64,000 nucleotides of DNA from Dentipellis sp. KUC8613 (taxonomy: Eukaryota > Basidiomycota > Agaricomycetes > Russulales > Hericiaceae): contig NSJX01000007.1 of the NCBI GenBank assembly GCA_002286715.1, positions 602,499 through 666,498 of the forward strand, read 5' to 3'. Position numbers and translations under genes: made by a program. Within the stretch, counting starts at the first letter, position 1, and each line of letters starts with the position of its first letter. Below are positions 10,763 through 23,343 of the stretch, piece after piece. The notes beneath the pieces are model-generated. The model was not told the origin of the DNA and made no database searches. It was given only the letters and a program-made list of their open reading frames with translations.

Positions 10763-11816
10763 TGGTGTGCAACAGCTCCGACCGCCGTATCTGAGGTTGA
10801 ATGCCGTGCTCGGTAAGAACTGTCATGCCCATGTGCTCCCGCGTGGTTCTTTCTGAGCTCTGAACAGGCTTACACCAGACGCGTTTGATGGCCCAAGATG
10901 GGACGGATCTTGCGTCGACAGTGGAAAGGGGAATACATGGTGCGGTGTAAAGCCTATGGTCTCGCGAGCGTCGGCCACGCTGTTCGGCAAAGTGGGCACA
11001 CGGTTCAACGGCGGAACTATGGACCTCATGTATTTGCTCAATTCTCATCTTCCATATTCTAGAAAGTTGATGCAACTGCACCTCACGATTTCTGATCCAA
11101 CTATTTCCTTCCGACAGGTAGGTAATTTGTATCTCCACCGACGTCCAGGAAAGCTGAAGGTCCGCGGGTTATGCAGAGGACGACGGCGTTACTGAACTGC
11201 GCATGGAGCAGTATGATGTGTCCTGGAGCTACTAATTACTGCAGTGCCCCCGTATCCAGACATGAAATGACGAGCATATGTCACCATATCTCGACTGTGG
11301 GCGATGCCAGCAAACCTGGCAGGTTGTCACATAGGTACGCTCCGTTTCTCATGTTGCATAACTTGCGTGGCAAAGGTCATTTACAACGCGCATCTCCTTC
11401 CCTTTGTCATCACTCGTTCTGGGAGACGTGGTGCAAAGAAGTCGGCATTACCTGTTTATTAAGTAGACATATCTATGATCCGTGTGGTCAGGACGTATTG
11501 CTCTCAGAATACGTAGAGTATGTTGGAATGGCATTGGATTTGGCTGGTTATTCAGTTCGTAAGGTGCACGGTCAACATGAATATTCAACTTGCGAAGCTC
11601 ATTGAAGTTCACCACCTCGGTGTGACAACTTAAACTTGGAGAAGACGTGACCGTGCACGTGACCGTCGCGATAGTCACAATGGCGTCGCGTCGTTTCCTT
11701 GTCGCGTTCCTTGTGTACTTGCCACCATCACCCCTCCACATCCTCAGACATACACTCTTTTCTCACTATTTCGAGGACACTTACGCCCATTACTGAATCG
11801 AAAGTCTAACATCTCT
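10763..11816. other. Intergenic region upstream of RAD50
   Basis: Short frames occur on both strands but none shows a recognisable domain or a spliced continuation. The right end is the RAD50 promoter. Between 11646 and 11665 the octamer CGTGACCG occurs twice, 12 bp apart, with a CACGTG E-box core between them. A GTCGCG-rich stretch follows at about 11664-11706 and loosely recalls cell-cycle MCB sites. Confidence 0.45.
11646..11665. promoter_or_regulatory. Duplicated CGTGACCG element with E-box core upstream of RAD50
   Basis: Two identical CGTGACCG octamers start at 11646 and 11658, spaced 12 bp start to start, with CACGTG at 11656-11661. The pair lies about 150 bp upstream of the RAD50 ATG, where a proximal activator site is expected. 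The binding factor is not known; bHLH or MCB-type factors are guesses. Confidence 0.4.
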
Positions 11817-14800
11817 ATGTCTAGTTTGGACAAACTAGCCATTCGTGGCATTCGTTCTTTCGATGACAAGCAAATATCGGTCATCGAGTTCTTTTCCCCT
11901 GTCACCGTGATCGTTGGCCACAATGGTAGCGGAAAGACGACGATTATTGAATGTCTGAAGTATGCTACGACAGGAGATCAGCCCGCCAACACTCGCGGCG
12001 GCGCTTTTATCCATGACCCCAAGATAGCGAACGAGAAAGAGGTTAAGGCGCAGGTCAAGCTGCGTTTCTTTGCTGCAAATGGCAAACGTATGATCGCTAT
12101 CCGTAATCTCTCGGTAACGATGAAGAAGACGGCTGGGATGACGATGAAGACTTTGGAGAGTGTGCTTGCTTCCGCAGATAGCGAAGGAGGGAAGGTGCAT
12201 GGTACATGTACCTGATTATATGCGGTGCCAGCTAATGGGCCTGACAGCGAACTGCCATATCCACCAAATGTGCTGAGATGGATATCGAGATTCCTCACCT
12301 TTTGGGTGTTTCCAAGTCAGTATTAGAGAACGTGATCTTCTGCCATCAAGAAGACTCGTACTGGCCATTGGCCGAACCATTGGCGTTGAAGAAGAAATTC
12401 GATGATATTTTCGAGGCTACTCGGTGAGTGCATATATTTCCCTCTGGCACCATCTAACTCACAGGCTCACAGATATACAAAAGCCCTCGACTCCATTAAG
12501 GCGTTGCGTAAAGAACGTGTAGCAGAGCTCAAAGCCGAGAAGGAACGCCTCGAATCGCTTTCTCGTGAGAAATCGCATGCAGATAGGCTCAAGAGCAGAA
12601 TCTCAGATCTGAACGCCACCATTGCTTCTAAGGAGGTTGCCTATGAGGAAACGAAAAAGCAATATGAATTACTAGTCGCAGCTAATGCCAAGTTCTACGA
12701 TTCCTCGTCGAAATTTCGAGAGACGTACATGAGGGTGAAGCAGCTGGAAGAAACGAAGCAGCGATATAACGATGATCTGTCCGAATTGAGAGCAAGCGTT
12801 CAAGAAGTAAACGGTAAAAACAACCCTTCTCCCATCGAATCCCTCTGACCATCTTCACTTCTGATAGCTAGTGAAGACGAATTGAATCAGCAAATGGCCG
12901 ATTTTGATAAGAATCTCGGACGCCAAAAACAAGAACGTCGCACACAAGAGTCGAATTTGCAGGACCTTGAAGAAAACCTTGCGGCTGCGCGTAAAATGCA
13001 CGTAGCCCTAATTGACGAGCACGGTCAATTAGCGGCAGAGGCCAAGGTGCGTAGTTCGGGATACTACAAGGATTGACTTACATTGCAGCGCAGGCCCAGG
13101 AAGCTCGGATCACAGAACGAGAGGCATTGGTCCGGCAAGTCGGCACTCAACACAACATCAGGGGTTTTGAGTCTTCGCCCTTGAGCAAGGAGCAAATATC
13201 GGATTTTGTCTCACGCCTCGACACCCTCCAGCGTCAACAAGCGACGGAGACGGAAAACATTCAGGTTTGGATTCCCGTTGTCATTCCTGCAGATCTCAAC
13301 CTATTTTTCTTAATTTGATAGCAAGAGATAAGGGAGAAGAATCAGGTGTACAATGCGAAGTATCGCGATCTTACGACGGAGCTTGCCAAATTGCAGCAAC
13401 AGAGGGCAGACGCCAAAGACAGAATTGTGAGGCCGACGTTCTTACTTTTGCTCCATTTTCTGATGACAAAATTCTTGCACAATGTGTAGTCGAAGCTGCA
13501 GTCTAATATCGTAACTACAGAGGCAAGAATTGAAGCCTCTGAAATGCTGGAAGGCGAGCTGGAGACCCTCGTCACTGACATCGAAGAGAAAAAAGTCCGG
13601 ATTGAGAAAACAAAGACGGAACTTATGAACGCCAATTACGAGGGACAAACGACTCAGTTCAATAATCGAAGCCGTGCCTTGGAAGACAAGCGCGATATAT
13701 TGAACACTGAAATTCGGACTCTTAGCTTGGAAGCTGATACTCGAGCACGATTGAATTTAAAGCGAGATGAAGTGAAGTCGAAGTCGAACGAACTCAAGAA
13801 CATGTGCGCATCTATACTTTGCTGTGAGCTAGATTGTATTTGACACTGGCATTCTCAAGTCTTCAGATTAGCAATCCGAAGTTCAAGAAATATATTGGCT
13901 CAGAACCTCGAGCTCCCGAAATGGAAAAGGAGTTGGAACATGCAATCGCGTACGTGCTGGATCTCACCACACAATACCTATGTAAAGCTCACCTGCTGTG
14001 TACAAGTGAGAAGGAAAGAGAACAGAGCACACTAGACAGTGAATCATCCTTGGCAGATAAGAAACTGCACGAAGAAGAAGCGAAGGTCTCATCTCTTCGA
14101 AGCCAGCTCAAAGAGAGGAAGGACGAATTAAAGAGTTCGTGGGTATCTTGTCAATGTTTCGCAGTGGCTGAATACTTGCACTATCTTCAGAATTGGACAG
14201 GCGTTTGCGAGACAGCCTTGAGAATCAAGATTCCGTAGAAATCGCCATCAAAGAGGCAAATGATGAAATATCCTCTCTCCAGGGGCAAGCCAAAGCCGAC
14301 TCTAATAACATGAATAGGTCTGACCATTGTGTCATTGTAGGGAGATCGGATTGTTGGGCGGTGCTCGACAGCTCTACGAACAACTACTCTCAGTCGGAAG
14401 GCGGGACCATTTGTGCAGGGCATGCAACCGCCATCTCGCTGACAATGAGATAGAAGGATTCGAGAGACACGTACGTCGGTGATTCATGTTTCCGTATCGT
14501 GAATCTGAGAAGAGTGGCTTTCTGTGCTGTAGCTGTCAGACTTGATGCATAGATCGTCGGATAAACAGAACGAACAACGGCAAGCCGAGCTAAAGACTTG
14601 GGAAACACAACTTCAAGTCCTTCAAGCCTTAGTACCTGTTGAAACATCTCGCAACCGGTTCAGAGACGTCGATATCCCATCTCTTGAAAAGCAGATAGGA
14701 GAGCTGGACGCTCTTATTCCATCCTTGGCGGCTGCGGCCGATAAGGTGTGTGGCCTCGCGCCAATTTCCGTAAACTGAACTTGTGACTTACGTATTGCAC

Positions 14801-16925
14801 ATGGTTTTAGGCAAGCGATAACGCCAACTCGCTCAAACGAGATCTGAAGGATCTTTCCTCCCTGCGACAACATGCTATCAATGCCGCCAGGCTCTATAAC
14901 GATCTTGAGCGCTTGAAGAGGGAGATCTCTCAGATAGAGAGTGACCTTGCTACTACAGGTTCCACGAAAACCGCGGACGATGTCCAGGAAGAGTTAGACC
15001 AGATATCCCAGGAACTGTGAGTGACTAAACCGTAATGTTCTGTAAAAAATGTTTATAAATGTCTTGCAGCCGGGCTATCGAGCGCGATAAGCAAGCGTTA
15101 ATAGCGGAGAAAGACCGAAGGCACAATGCCCTCAGAACATATCAGAACGACCTCCATGGCATGCAGCTCCGCGAACAAGAGGTCAGGAATCAGGTTCGAG
15201 AGAAAGCATCGCTCGAAACAGCCATTAGAGATATGCATCAAGAAGTATCTACGCTTGGTACTCGCATAAAGGTATGCAAAGCGACCAAATATATATAGGA
15301 GCTGTAGACGATCATTTCATGAAATAGGAGCTAGATGTGAAAATCGCCGATAGTCAAGCGCCCATCAAATCCTTGGAGCTTGCGCATAAAGAAGTCGAGA
15401 GTGAGCTTAACACCAAGCTGCACCGGGCTCAACAGGCGTCACAAGAGCTCAATATGAGCATTGACCGACTGGAAGAGTCGTCGAAGACCATCGAGCGGTT
15501 TGCAGTCATCTATTAACGTTGCCCTCCCCGGTTGATAAACGTTCATCTCAGATACATTCGCGATAAACGAGCTCGAAAATTGAAGGACTGCGCAGTCAAA
15601 ATTGAGGAGATCGAAGCAAATATTCAAGAAAGCGTAATCGAGGTTGAAAACGTCCGGAAGGCAATTGGCCAGATTGACAAAGCTCTCAATGAAGGAAGCG
15701 CAACCCTTTCCAATTTGCGCGACAACGTGCGCATTCAGAAGCTTCTCAGAGATATTGCAGCTGCCCAGGCAAGTATCGACTCTTACGACATGGAAGAGGC
15801 TGCAAGAGCGAAGCGCAATTTCGACGAGAAATATCAGCTTGAGAAGAACCGGGAGACGGAAATGCAGAGCAAGGTGTCCCACCTGTCTTTTCTATTGTAG
15901 CCGTCCCTTATTGACTGCCTTTATCCAGAATGCACACATCGGAGGCGAGCTGAAGTCTGACAAAGAGCAGCTGAAGACATTAGAGCGGGACTTGCGGGAC
16001 TTCAAGGATATAAACAAGAAGTATACCGACCAGCTCATCAAAGTCAAGGTGGGAGATATGTCCGCTACTCGCTCTCGGACTTACACTATTCACAGATGTC
16101 CGACATGGCGAACAATGATTTAGAGAAGTATGCGAAAGCATTAGACAAGTAAATGGAGGATCTTGACTATTCGGACTAATGAGCTCTGACTGTCCTGCAT
16201 ACAGTGCGATCATGAAATACCACTCCATGAAAATGGAAGAAGTGAACGATACAATGCGACACCTATGGAACAAGACGTATCAGGGCACTGGTACGTCATT
16301 CGGAGCGAGCGAGCAGACATTAGTATATATCAGTGTTCGACAGATATTGATGGAATCAAAATACGCTCCGAGGGTGAAGGCGGGGCTTCCAAACGGTCTT
16401 ACAATTACCGAGTATGTCCTCCCACCAAGCCTCAGATGTGGACTGACTGTTGGTTAGGTTGTCATGACTAAAGATCAGGTTGAGATGGATATGAGAGGCC
16501 GCTGCTCGGCCGGGCAGAAAATGTTGGCTTCAATTATTATTCGTCTTGCGCTTTCGGATTCCTTCGGGCAAAATTGTGGTATTCTGGCTCTTGACGAGCC
16601 AACAAATGCACTTGACACGGATAACATCGATGCTCTTGCCGCAAGTCTGGTCGAGTGCGTTATTTTTTTACCACTCCCATCGTTTGTGCATGTGGCTCAC
16701 CATTTGACAGCATCATCAACGAACGAAAAAGTCGTGCTAATTTCCAACTTATAATCATCACGCACGACGAGAATTTCCTTCGTAAGCTCGGGCAAAGTGA
16801 CGTGATGGAGTATTATTGGTGAGTATCCTTTTCTCTGACATTTTTGCCTGCTCAGAACCTTTCATAGGCGTGTTTCGAGGGATTCTAGACAGAAGTCCGT
16901 GATTGAGCGTCAAAGGTTTGGCTGA
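11817..16925 (+). CDS. RAD50: RAD50 DNA double-strand-break repair ATPase
   Basis: SMC-like ATPase of the Mre11-Rad50-Nbs1/Xrs2 complex, acting in the nucleus in break sensing, end processing and telomere maintenance. The start at 11817 gives [15 protein letters not shown]. Walker A is [10 protein letters not shown] at residues 33-42. The block [16 protein letters not shown] (Q-loop region) is near 12330-12370. Long coiled-coil exons run through 12480-14300. The zinc hook is read at about 14410-14430 as [10 protein letters not shown], keeping the C-x-x-C dimerisation motif. A second coiled-coil arm follows to about 16270. The ABC signature is [20 protein letters not shown], Walker B and D-loop [15 protein letters not shown], and the H-loop [10 protein letters not shown]. 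The end is [20 protein letters not shown] plus FG and TGA at 16923-16925. Around 15 short introns interrupt the gene. No frameshift or missing catalytic residue is visible. Confidence 0.95.
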
Positions 16926-19100
16926 CCTAGGTTGATACCTTGGACAGATCGGATCTATCAGTTGTGCATTTTGATATCATTTCTGTTTTTACCCGTCATG
17001 TTATCCTTCCTATGAATCAAGAAAGGATTCGTCAGGACTGAAAATTGACCGTGTATTTCGTCCCTCGTAGCGAGACCCACTAATTCGGTTGAGTTTTTAC
17101 CTATCTCCACGTGATGCTATGAACTTACAAACAACTTCGGGGTATAGTGGAGGATGTGGGGCACACGGCCCCGACGTTAGCACCGCACGTCTGCCAAACC
17201 CATTGTTCCCAACAGAGTCTTGCGTGGACTGCCTGTGCTTCTATCCGATGGTCGGACTACCATGACGAAGTCGCTCTTTTCGTGTTTCTTGCGCAAAATG
17301 ACAGTTTTTTAGATAGTGAAGGCGATTGGTGATCACTCTTGCGCCAGAATCCACTTAGCGCATGGATCGCTCGAATAAAGGAGCGAATGAAGGAGCGAAC
17401 GAAGAAATGAACGATAAGTGTCGATATATTTTTGCCTCTATCGCGATGACGTCCGCCACTTCTCCATGCGTACTACAGAATTCTCCGAGACATGCTTCTC
17501 CTGTCATGCCGCCTTAGCTTCCTCAGTAGCGCTTCAAGCCACTTATTTATCCGAAGCATCTTGATAGCGGCTCGATGAATGGCCTCAACGACTCTATACA
17601 GCTGGGTTAGCGAGGACTCCCCGACGGGGATGTTGGATCACGTTACGCCGTCTCCGATGTTCATACGATCCGAAAGACCGATGAAAGATCCACCATTGGA
17701 GAGACTACCTACAAAAGTCATCGCTGAGGGCCATTTGATTTCCCCCTCTCCTTGGACCTTCCAGTGCCTCCCCCTGCCAAAGTACAGATTATCAGGTTCT
17801 TTCCATGTGCCGTCTTTTCCTTGGATTTACTGTCGTGCAAGACGCCCCTGTCGACGCCATGCAGCCATTTTCCACACAATGATAGGTCCGCGTGCGTATC
17901 AATTTCGACGTCGCTTCAATCAAGAGACACCGTATGCTTCCGTCTCGTTGGAAGTGTTCGCCCTGCGGCTTCTGCGTTATGGGTGTCGGTGCGTTGTTGT
18001 ATCTTCACCCTGTATACATATTGACACCATCATCTTCCTGTAGCACGCCACGAAGCCTTTCGCCCTAGGTGCCATGTCCTGGACAGCGATCAGAATGAAT
18101 CGAACATGTGCCAGTCATGAGCACTCGTGGTGAACGTTCCCCGTGTTGGGAGTGTTACAGGTGGAGTCCATGCCTTGTCTTATCTCTCTTCTGGAATCGG
18201 ATTAATGCCTTTGCACGAGGATTCATACGCGAACCATGTGCAAAATATACTCTCTCGAAGGAGATCTTGCACCGGCATCTACATCCCAGAAAGGCAAGTA
18301 CGAAGTTGGCTCAACTTGTCGCGTTTTGACTCGGCAGTTTCCTTTCGCAGCGTCAGCGGCCCGCGGCTCACTAGGCTTCGTTGCTGCTGGCTCAGCCCGA
18401 CTCGTGCGGCTAGTCGTCGGTTCTCACCGCTGATAGATCGGAATCGGGCTCGATAGACGCTGCCCGCAATGCGCAGCAACGCCGAGTTTCTATCCGGCTT
18501 GACGTTTTTGCCGTCGCATGGCAGCGAATGCTTGGGAATGCAAGGTGCTTTTCCGGAAGGTCCACACCTCGAAGTCTCCCCAGCATGCTTGGCTCCCTAC
18601 TGACGCAACAGCATGGCCACCATCCTCAACTTGATTGAGTAGCCGATTTTGCCCCGGTGCCTTTGTGGATAAGGTGACAGCACCTGCTGCATCGCCAAGT
18701 GGTCGTCCAATTTCACCGTTCTCAATTGCGTTCTGACGTCGATCCACTCATCACACGCCGACGTCTGCTATCGATACTCCGAGCTCCATCTTGTGGACTG
18801 TCATGGTTCGCTACGGCTGGAGAAACTCGGCTGCTGTGTCGTCGACCAAATCTCATGTAGCACCTGGTGACGGCTCGGACTTCCCAGAAGAGGGCTGTAC
18901 AGGGTCTGCCCTGGGTACGTGGTTTTACTCCTGACTGCGTGGTATGCGTTCTTCTCGGCATGCGCGCCCATTGAGGCTCCATGGCGTTTGTTCATGTGCT
19001 TTCGCCATGTCAATGATGCTATCGACAGCTGCCCCAGAAGCTATAAATTGCTCAGAAGGTCAGCGAAATAATTATCCTCACTGCTTCCCGTTCAGGAGCC
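16926..19100. other. Long gap with no recognised gene
   Basis: About 2.2 kb. The longest frame is 17579-18043 (plus, 154 codons), but I recognise no family in it and its codons show no clear coding bias by eye. A minus-strand frame at 18490-18747 contains a smooth stretch (GDAAGAVTLSTKAPGQNRLL) that could be a decayed gene piece. A short AGCGAA/GGAGCGAA direct-repeat patch lies near 17355-17412. The right end must hold the promoter of the adenylation-domain gene. I cannot say whether the middle is spacer, a decayed gene or an unrecognised element. Confidence 0.35.
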
Positions 19101-22100
19101 ATGGACACTCGCGTTGCTGCCATCGACCACTTGTCTCCGGACCACCAGCGACTCTTTGTTGAGTTTGGTGTGGGCACGCGCCAGAGTCCCGAGTTTGAAT
19201 GCGTTCACCACGCATTCGAAGCTCGTGCTCGTACCCAGCCCGATGCTATTGCCGCTGAACATCTTGGGGATACCATCACCTACTCGCAGCTGGACCGATG
19301 CGGGAACCGCCTGGCGACGAGGCTGCGTGAAATGGGCGTGAAACCTGGCGTTCGTGTCTGCCTTCTAGTCCAACGCTCCATTCCCATGGTCGTAGCCATC
19401 GTTGCTATATTGAAGGCCGGCGGTGCTTACGTTCCCTTGGATGGAAGCATAGTGACCAAGTCCACCCTTGATCATGTCGTTCATGACTCCGGGTCCCTCC
19501 TGGTACTGGCGCTTCGGGAGTATCAGCATCGTGTTCCAGATATCCCTGTCCTAACATTGGACGACTATGCTGATGGACATGGTATGGGCGACTGCATCAA
19601 ACCCGAGGATCTCTCCAGTCCGTCGGACAGCGCCTATATTATCTATACTTCTGGTGAGTTCAGGCTTTGAAACCATCAGGATGGCTTGCTTATTCACGGC
19701 GTTGCAGGCACTACCGGCAAACCGAAGGGAGTAGATGTCATGCATCGTAACGTGACCAACCGTGAGTAGCATTCGACTTCTTATAGTATGCAATCACTGA
19801 ACAACGTTTTGGCTTCAGTCGTTTGTCTGGCTCCTGGTAACATAGGCATGGGTCCGGGACGGCGGGTGTCTCAGCTAATGAACATTGCCTTTGACATGGC
19901 TGCTTGGGTACGCCTGGACTTCAATGTCTACGATGTTGATGCTCATCATTCTCATCGCATGTAGGAGATCCTCGGCTCCCTATGCAACGGCTCCACCCTG
20001 TGCATCCGAGGGAAGTCTTCTAAGGAGTGGCGTGCCGTCATGAAGACGGTTGATATTGTTATCGCTACTCCCTCGATGATGGGTATGTCCTTCCTTGGAT
20101 TTTGAATATCGAGACGCCTCTAACTTGGAACAGTACCCCATAATCCCGCGGACTACCCTAATATACAGACTGTTGCGACCGCAGGAGAACCGTTGCCGCC
20201 AGGTTCGTTAATTCTCACCCGTATATTGCGCTGTCCTGATTCTCCATCAGCTCTCCCTGATGCATGGGTGAATAAGAACGGCTTGAGTCGGTGGACTACA
20301 GGTTGCGGTCCCACCGAGGTAAGCTCCTATCTGCGCACAGACAGACTGGACGCAAACGACTTCCCAGGTCACGATCGTGAACACCATACAACCTCGAGTC
20401 AAAGGATCAGACATGAGTATCGGACGCCCCACGCCTAACAACAATGTGTACATCTTGGACGAGAATCTTCGCGCGGTACCTATTGGCGAGGTCGGTGTCA
20501 TGTTTGCAGGCGGACGTTGTGTCTCGCGAGGATACATCAACCTGCCCGAAAAGACGCAGGAGCGGTACAAATTGGATCCCTTCATGAACGATGGGTACGT
20601 GACAATTCTTATCTACATTTGAGGTACACTAAACATGAGCAGGAGCTACATGTTTGATACTGGTGATCTCGGTCGGTGGCGTCCCGATGGCACGCTGGAC
20701 CACCTCGGCAGGGTAGATGATCAAGTCAAGGTCAAGGTAAGCCTATCATCCTCGGGTATAGGAATTCACCTCACAGTTCTATAGGGCTTCCGAGTTGAAT
20801 TAGACGGTGTGGCCGCTGCGATGGAGGTACGTCACCCAATTTTACCGGCGTGAACATAGCGCTGATGCAACACAGACATGCCCTTCTGTCAAGGTTGCGG
20901 TTGCCTTGCTCGTCGATTCTGAATTATGGGGGTTCGTCACTCCGAGCAACGTTGACGTGAATGCCGTTCTCGAAGCCACGGCAAAGGTACAACCGTACTA
21001 TGCGGTTCCGACTCGCTTCGTGGTCCTCGCAGACCTCCCACGAACCGGGTAGGCGCCCCAAGTCCTTTCATCCTTAGTGCCTCACCGACAATTTACCTCG
21101 TTTAGAAACGATAAGACGGACAAAAAGGCGTTGCGGCGTCTGGCACTTGAGAAGATTGAAGACGAAAAGGCCATCATTGTGGACGAAAAGGAGAATTTAC
21201 CTCCTGTCTCACTGCCTACCCTCTTCAAGGATAGTCCTGCTGTCGAGACGGCAATCGCAAAGCCTGCTCCTGTGTACAATGGCGTCCCGCTTCAGGGAGA
21301 CATGTACTTGCAGCGCAATGCATCGGATGACCCCTCGAAGTCCGACCAATCCGCATCTGTTTCGTCCACTGAGATTTCACCTTCCTCTTTGGAGAAGGGG
21401 AATATCTGGGACGGGTACCAGGAAGATGTCTTGCCCGAGAAGACGCAGGGAAAGTACATGCGGAACATTCGGCACCAGATATTCAGCCTTTACCGCCGCC
21501 TATTCGGTGTCATCTTCGTCACCAACATGGCCATCTTCATCTCCATCCTTGCGCGTGGTGGAACAAACGCAAAGCACCTGGGTCTGATCGTCGTCGCAAA
21601 CTTGTTCTGTGCCATCCTCATGCGCCAGGACTATGTCATCAATGCATTCTTCAACACCTTCTGCGCCGTCCCCAGGTCGTAAGTGTTTAAGATTTCTTGC
21701 TTCATGGCTTGCTAAAGCTGATCAATCTGCAGATCGCCCCTCTGGATTCGCAGGATCTGTGCGCGCGTGTACTCTATCGGCGGATGTAAGTGATGCTCTT
21801 CGCAGATGCATTTGTCGATTTCTCACGAATGGAGCAGTGCATTCCGGAAGCGCCATATCGGGAATTGTCTGGTTGATCTACTTCGCCGGGCAAGCGACAA
21901 AAGAAATGCTGACCGGCGGACCTGTAAGCGATTTTATTTTATTTCCCAAGCAACTGTCTTACTTTAGTCTAGACGTCAGTAGCCACCGTCGTCATTACAT
22001 ACTGGATCCTACTCCTGCTGCTCGGCATCGTGGTTCATGCATACCCAACTGTCCGCCGCCTGAAACACAATCGCTTCGAAGCAACCCATCGTCTACTGGG

Positions 22101-23042
22101 ATGGAGTGCTACAGCCCTCGTTTGGGTCCAGGTGAGTTTGGTTATCTGGCATGTCGCTTCAAAAACAGATGGCTCAATTCTGAACAGGTTGTACTTCTCA
22201 CGAATGACTATCGTCAAGTTGGACAGAGCCTTGGGCATGCTCTCGTGCACTCTCCACCCTTCTGGATGGTCGCTGTCATGACCGTATCCTTGATTCTCCC
22301 CTGGCTGAGGCTGAGGAAGGTCCCTGTGCGAGCGGAAGTGCTATCGAACCACGCTGTCAGGCTGTACTTCGACTACGGTGAGTAAAGCTGCATTCGAAAC
22401 TTGCGCCGATGCTTACAATCTACACCAGTCACGCCCAAAGCAGGCAGCTTTACGCGTATCTCCGACAGCCCTCTGATGGAATGGCATGGGTTTGCGACAG
22501 TTCCAGAACCTGGCAAGACCGGATACTCTCTTGTTGTATCTAGGGCCGGTGACTGGACTTCGAAACAGATTGCAGAGCCTCCCAAGGAGCTGTGGGTCCG
22601 CGGCATACCTACATTTGGTGTCCTGCGCATTGTCCCAATCTTCCGGCGTATCGTGCTCGTTGCGACAGGAAGTGGTATCGGTCCCTGCACGCCCTGCATT
22701 CTCGAGCAGCGGATCCCCATCCGCCTGCTTTGGACATCACCGAATGTTCGCCAGACCTTCGGTGATAAGCTTGTGGATGCAATCTTGGAGAAAGCTCCGG
22801 ACGCTGTGATTTACGGTCAGTCTTCTTTTCGCACCGGGTGAAATCACATTCTGACTAACAATTACCTGATAGACACTCGAGCGCACGGCAAGCCGGACAT
22901 GGTCAAATTGACCTATCGTCTTGTCAAAGAGTTTGACGCCGAGGCCGTCTGTATTATTTCTAACCAGAAGCTCACCCAGAAAGTTGTTTATGGGATGATG
23001 AGTAGGGGCATCCCCGCTTTCGGTGCCATCTGGGACTCATGA
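19101..23042 (+). CDS. Adenylation domain fused to a TmpA-like membrane flavin oxidoreductase
   Basis: The N-terminal 560 or so residues are an ANL adenylation domain of the non-ribosomal-peptide-synthetase type. They show [47 protein letters not shown] (A3), TAGEPLP, TGCGPTE (A5), [20 protein letters not shown] with [14 protein letters not shown] (A7-A8), and [11 protein letters not shown] containing the A10 lysine. No phosphopantetheine carrier motif follows. Instead a linker leads to a membrane part: [26 protein letters not shown] with [15 protein letters not shown], and [15 protein letters not shown] flavin/NAD(P)H-binding tail follows, with [18 protein letters not shown] and [15 protein letters not shown]. 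This tail resembles ferric-reductase relatives such as Aspergillus nidulans TmpA, a membrane flavoprotein linked to conidiation signalling. It ends [15 protein letters not shown] at 23040-23042. The substrate and product are not deducible from sequence. Confidence 0.85.
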
Positions 23043-23343
23043 ACGTACTGACTATAACGATGCGAGAGAGAAAGCGTCAAGGAAGCGTAGAGAAAGGGGC
23101 GGGTCCCAGATTCACTTACATTGACAGTTTCTTCACATCTCAACGCACATGTATACTTATAACGTATTTCGGGATTTGTTGTGTTTTTATGAAATGAATG
23201 TATCCATCTTCCGTAAACCTTTGCGATTGAAGTCTTTCAATGGCAGATTGTACCAGCCGCGGATCCTTCCGAACGTCGGACAATGCCGGCCTCGTCAAAT
23301 CAGTCAACATCTGGGGACGTCCGTCAGCTCGTTTGATTCCTTG
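23043..23343. other. Short intergenic region
   Basis: About 300 bp separating the 3' end of the adenylation-domain gene from the SET/MYND gene. It must hold the terminator of one and the promoter of the other. An open frame from 23149 runs into the SET/MYND exon, so a longer N-terminus of that protein cannot be excluded. Confidence 0.4.

Noticed and set aside
17579..18043. 154-codon plus-strand frame between RAD50 and the adenylation-domain gene
   Set aside because: No domain, no spliced continuation and no coding character that I can defend.
18490..18747. Minus-strand frame with a GDAAGAVTLSTKAPGQ stretch
   Set aside because: Short, isolated and unmatched to a family I can name; mentioned only within the gap entry.
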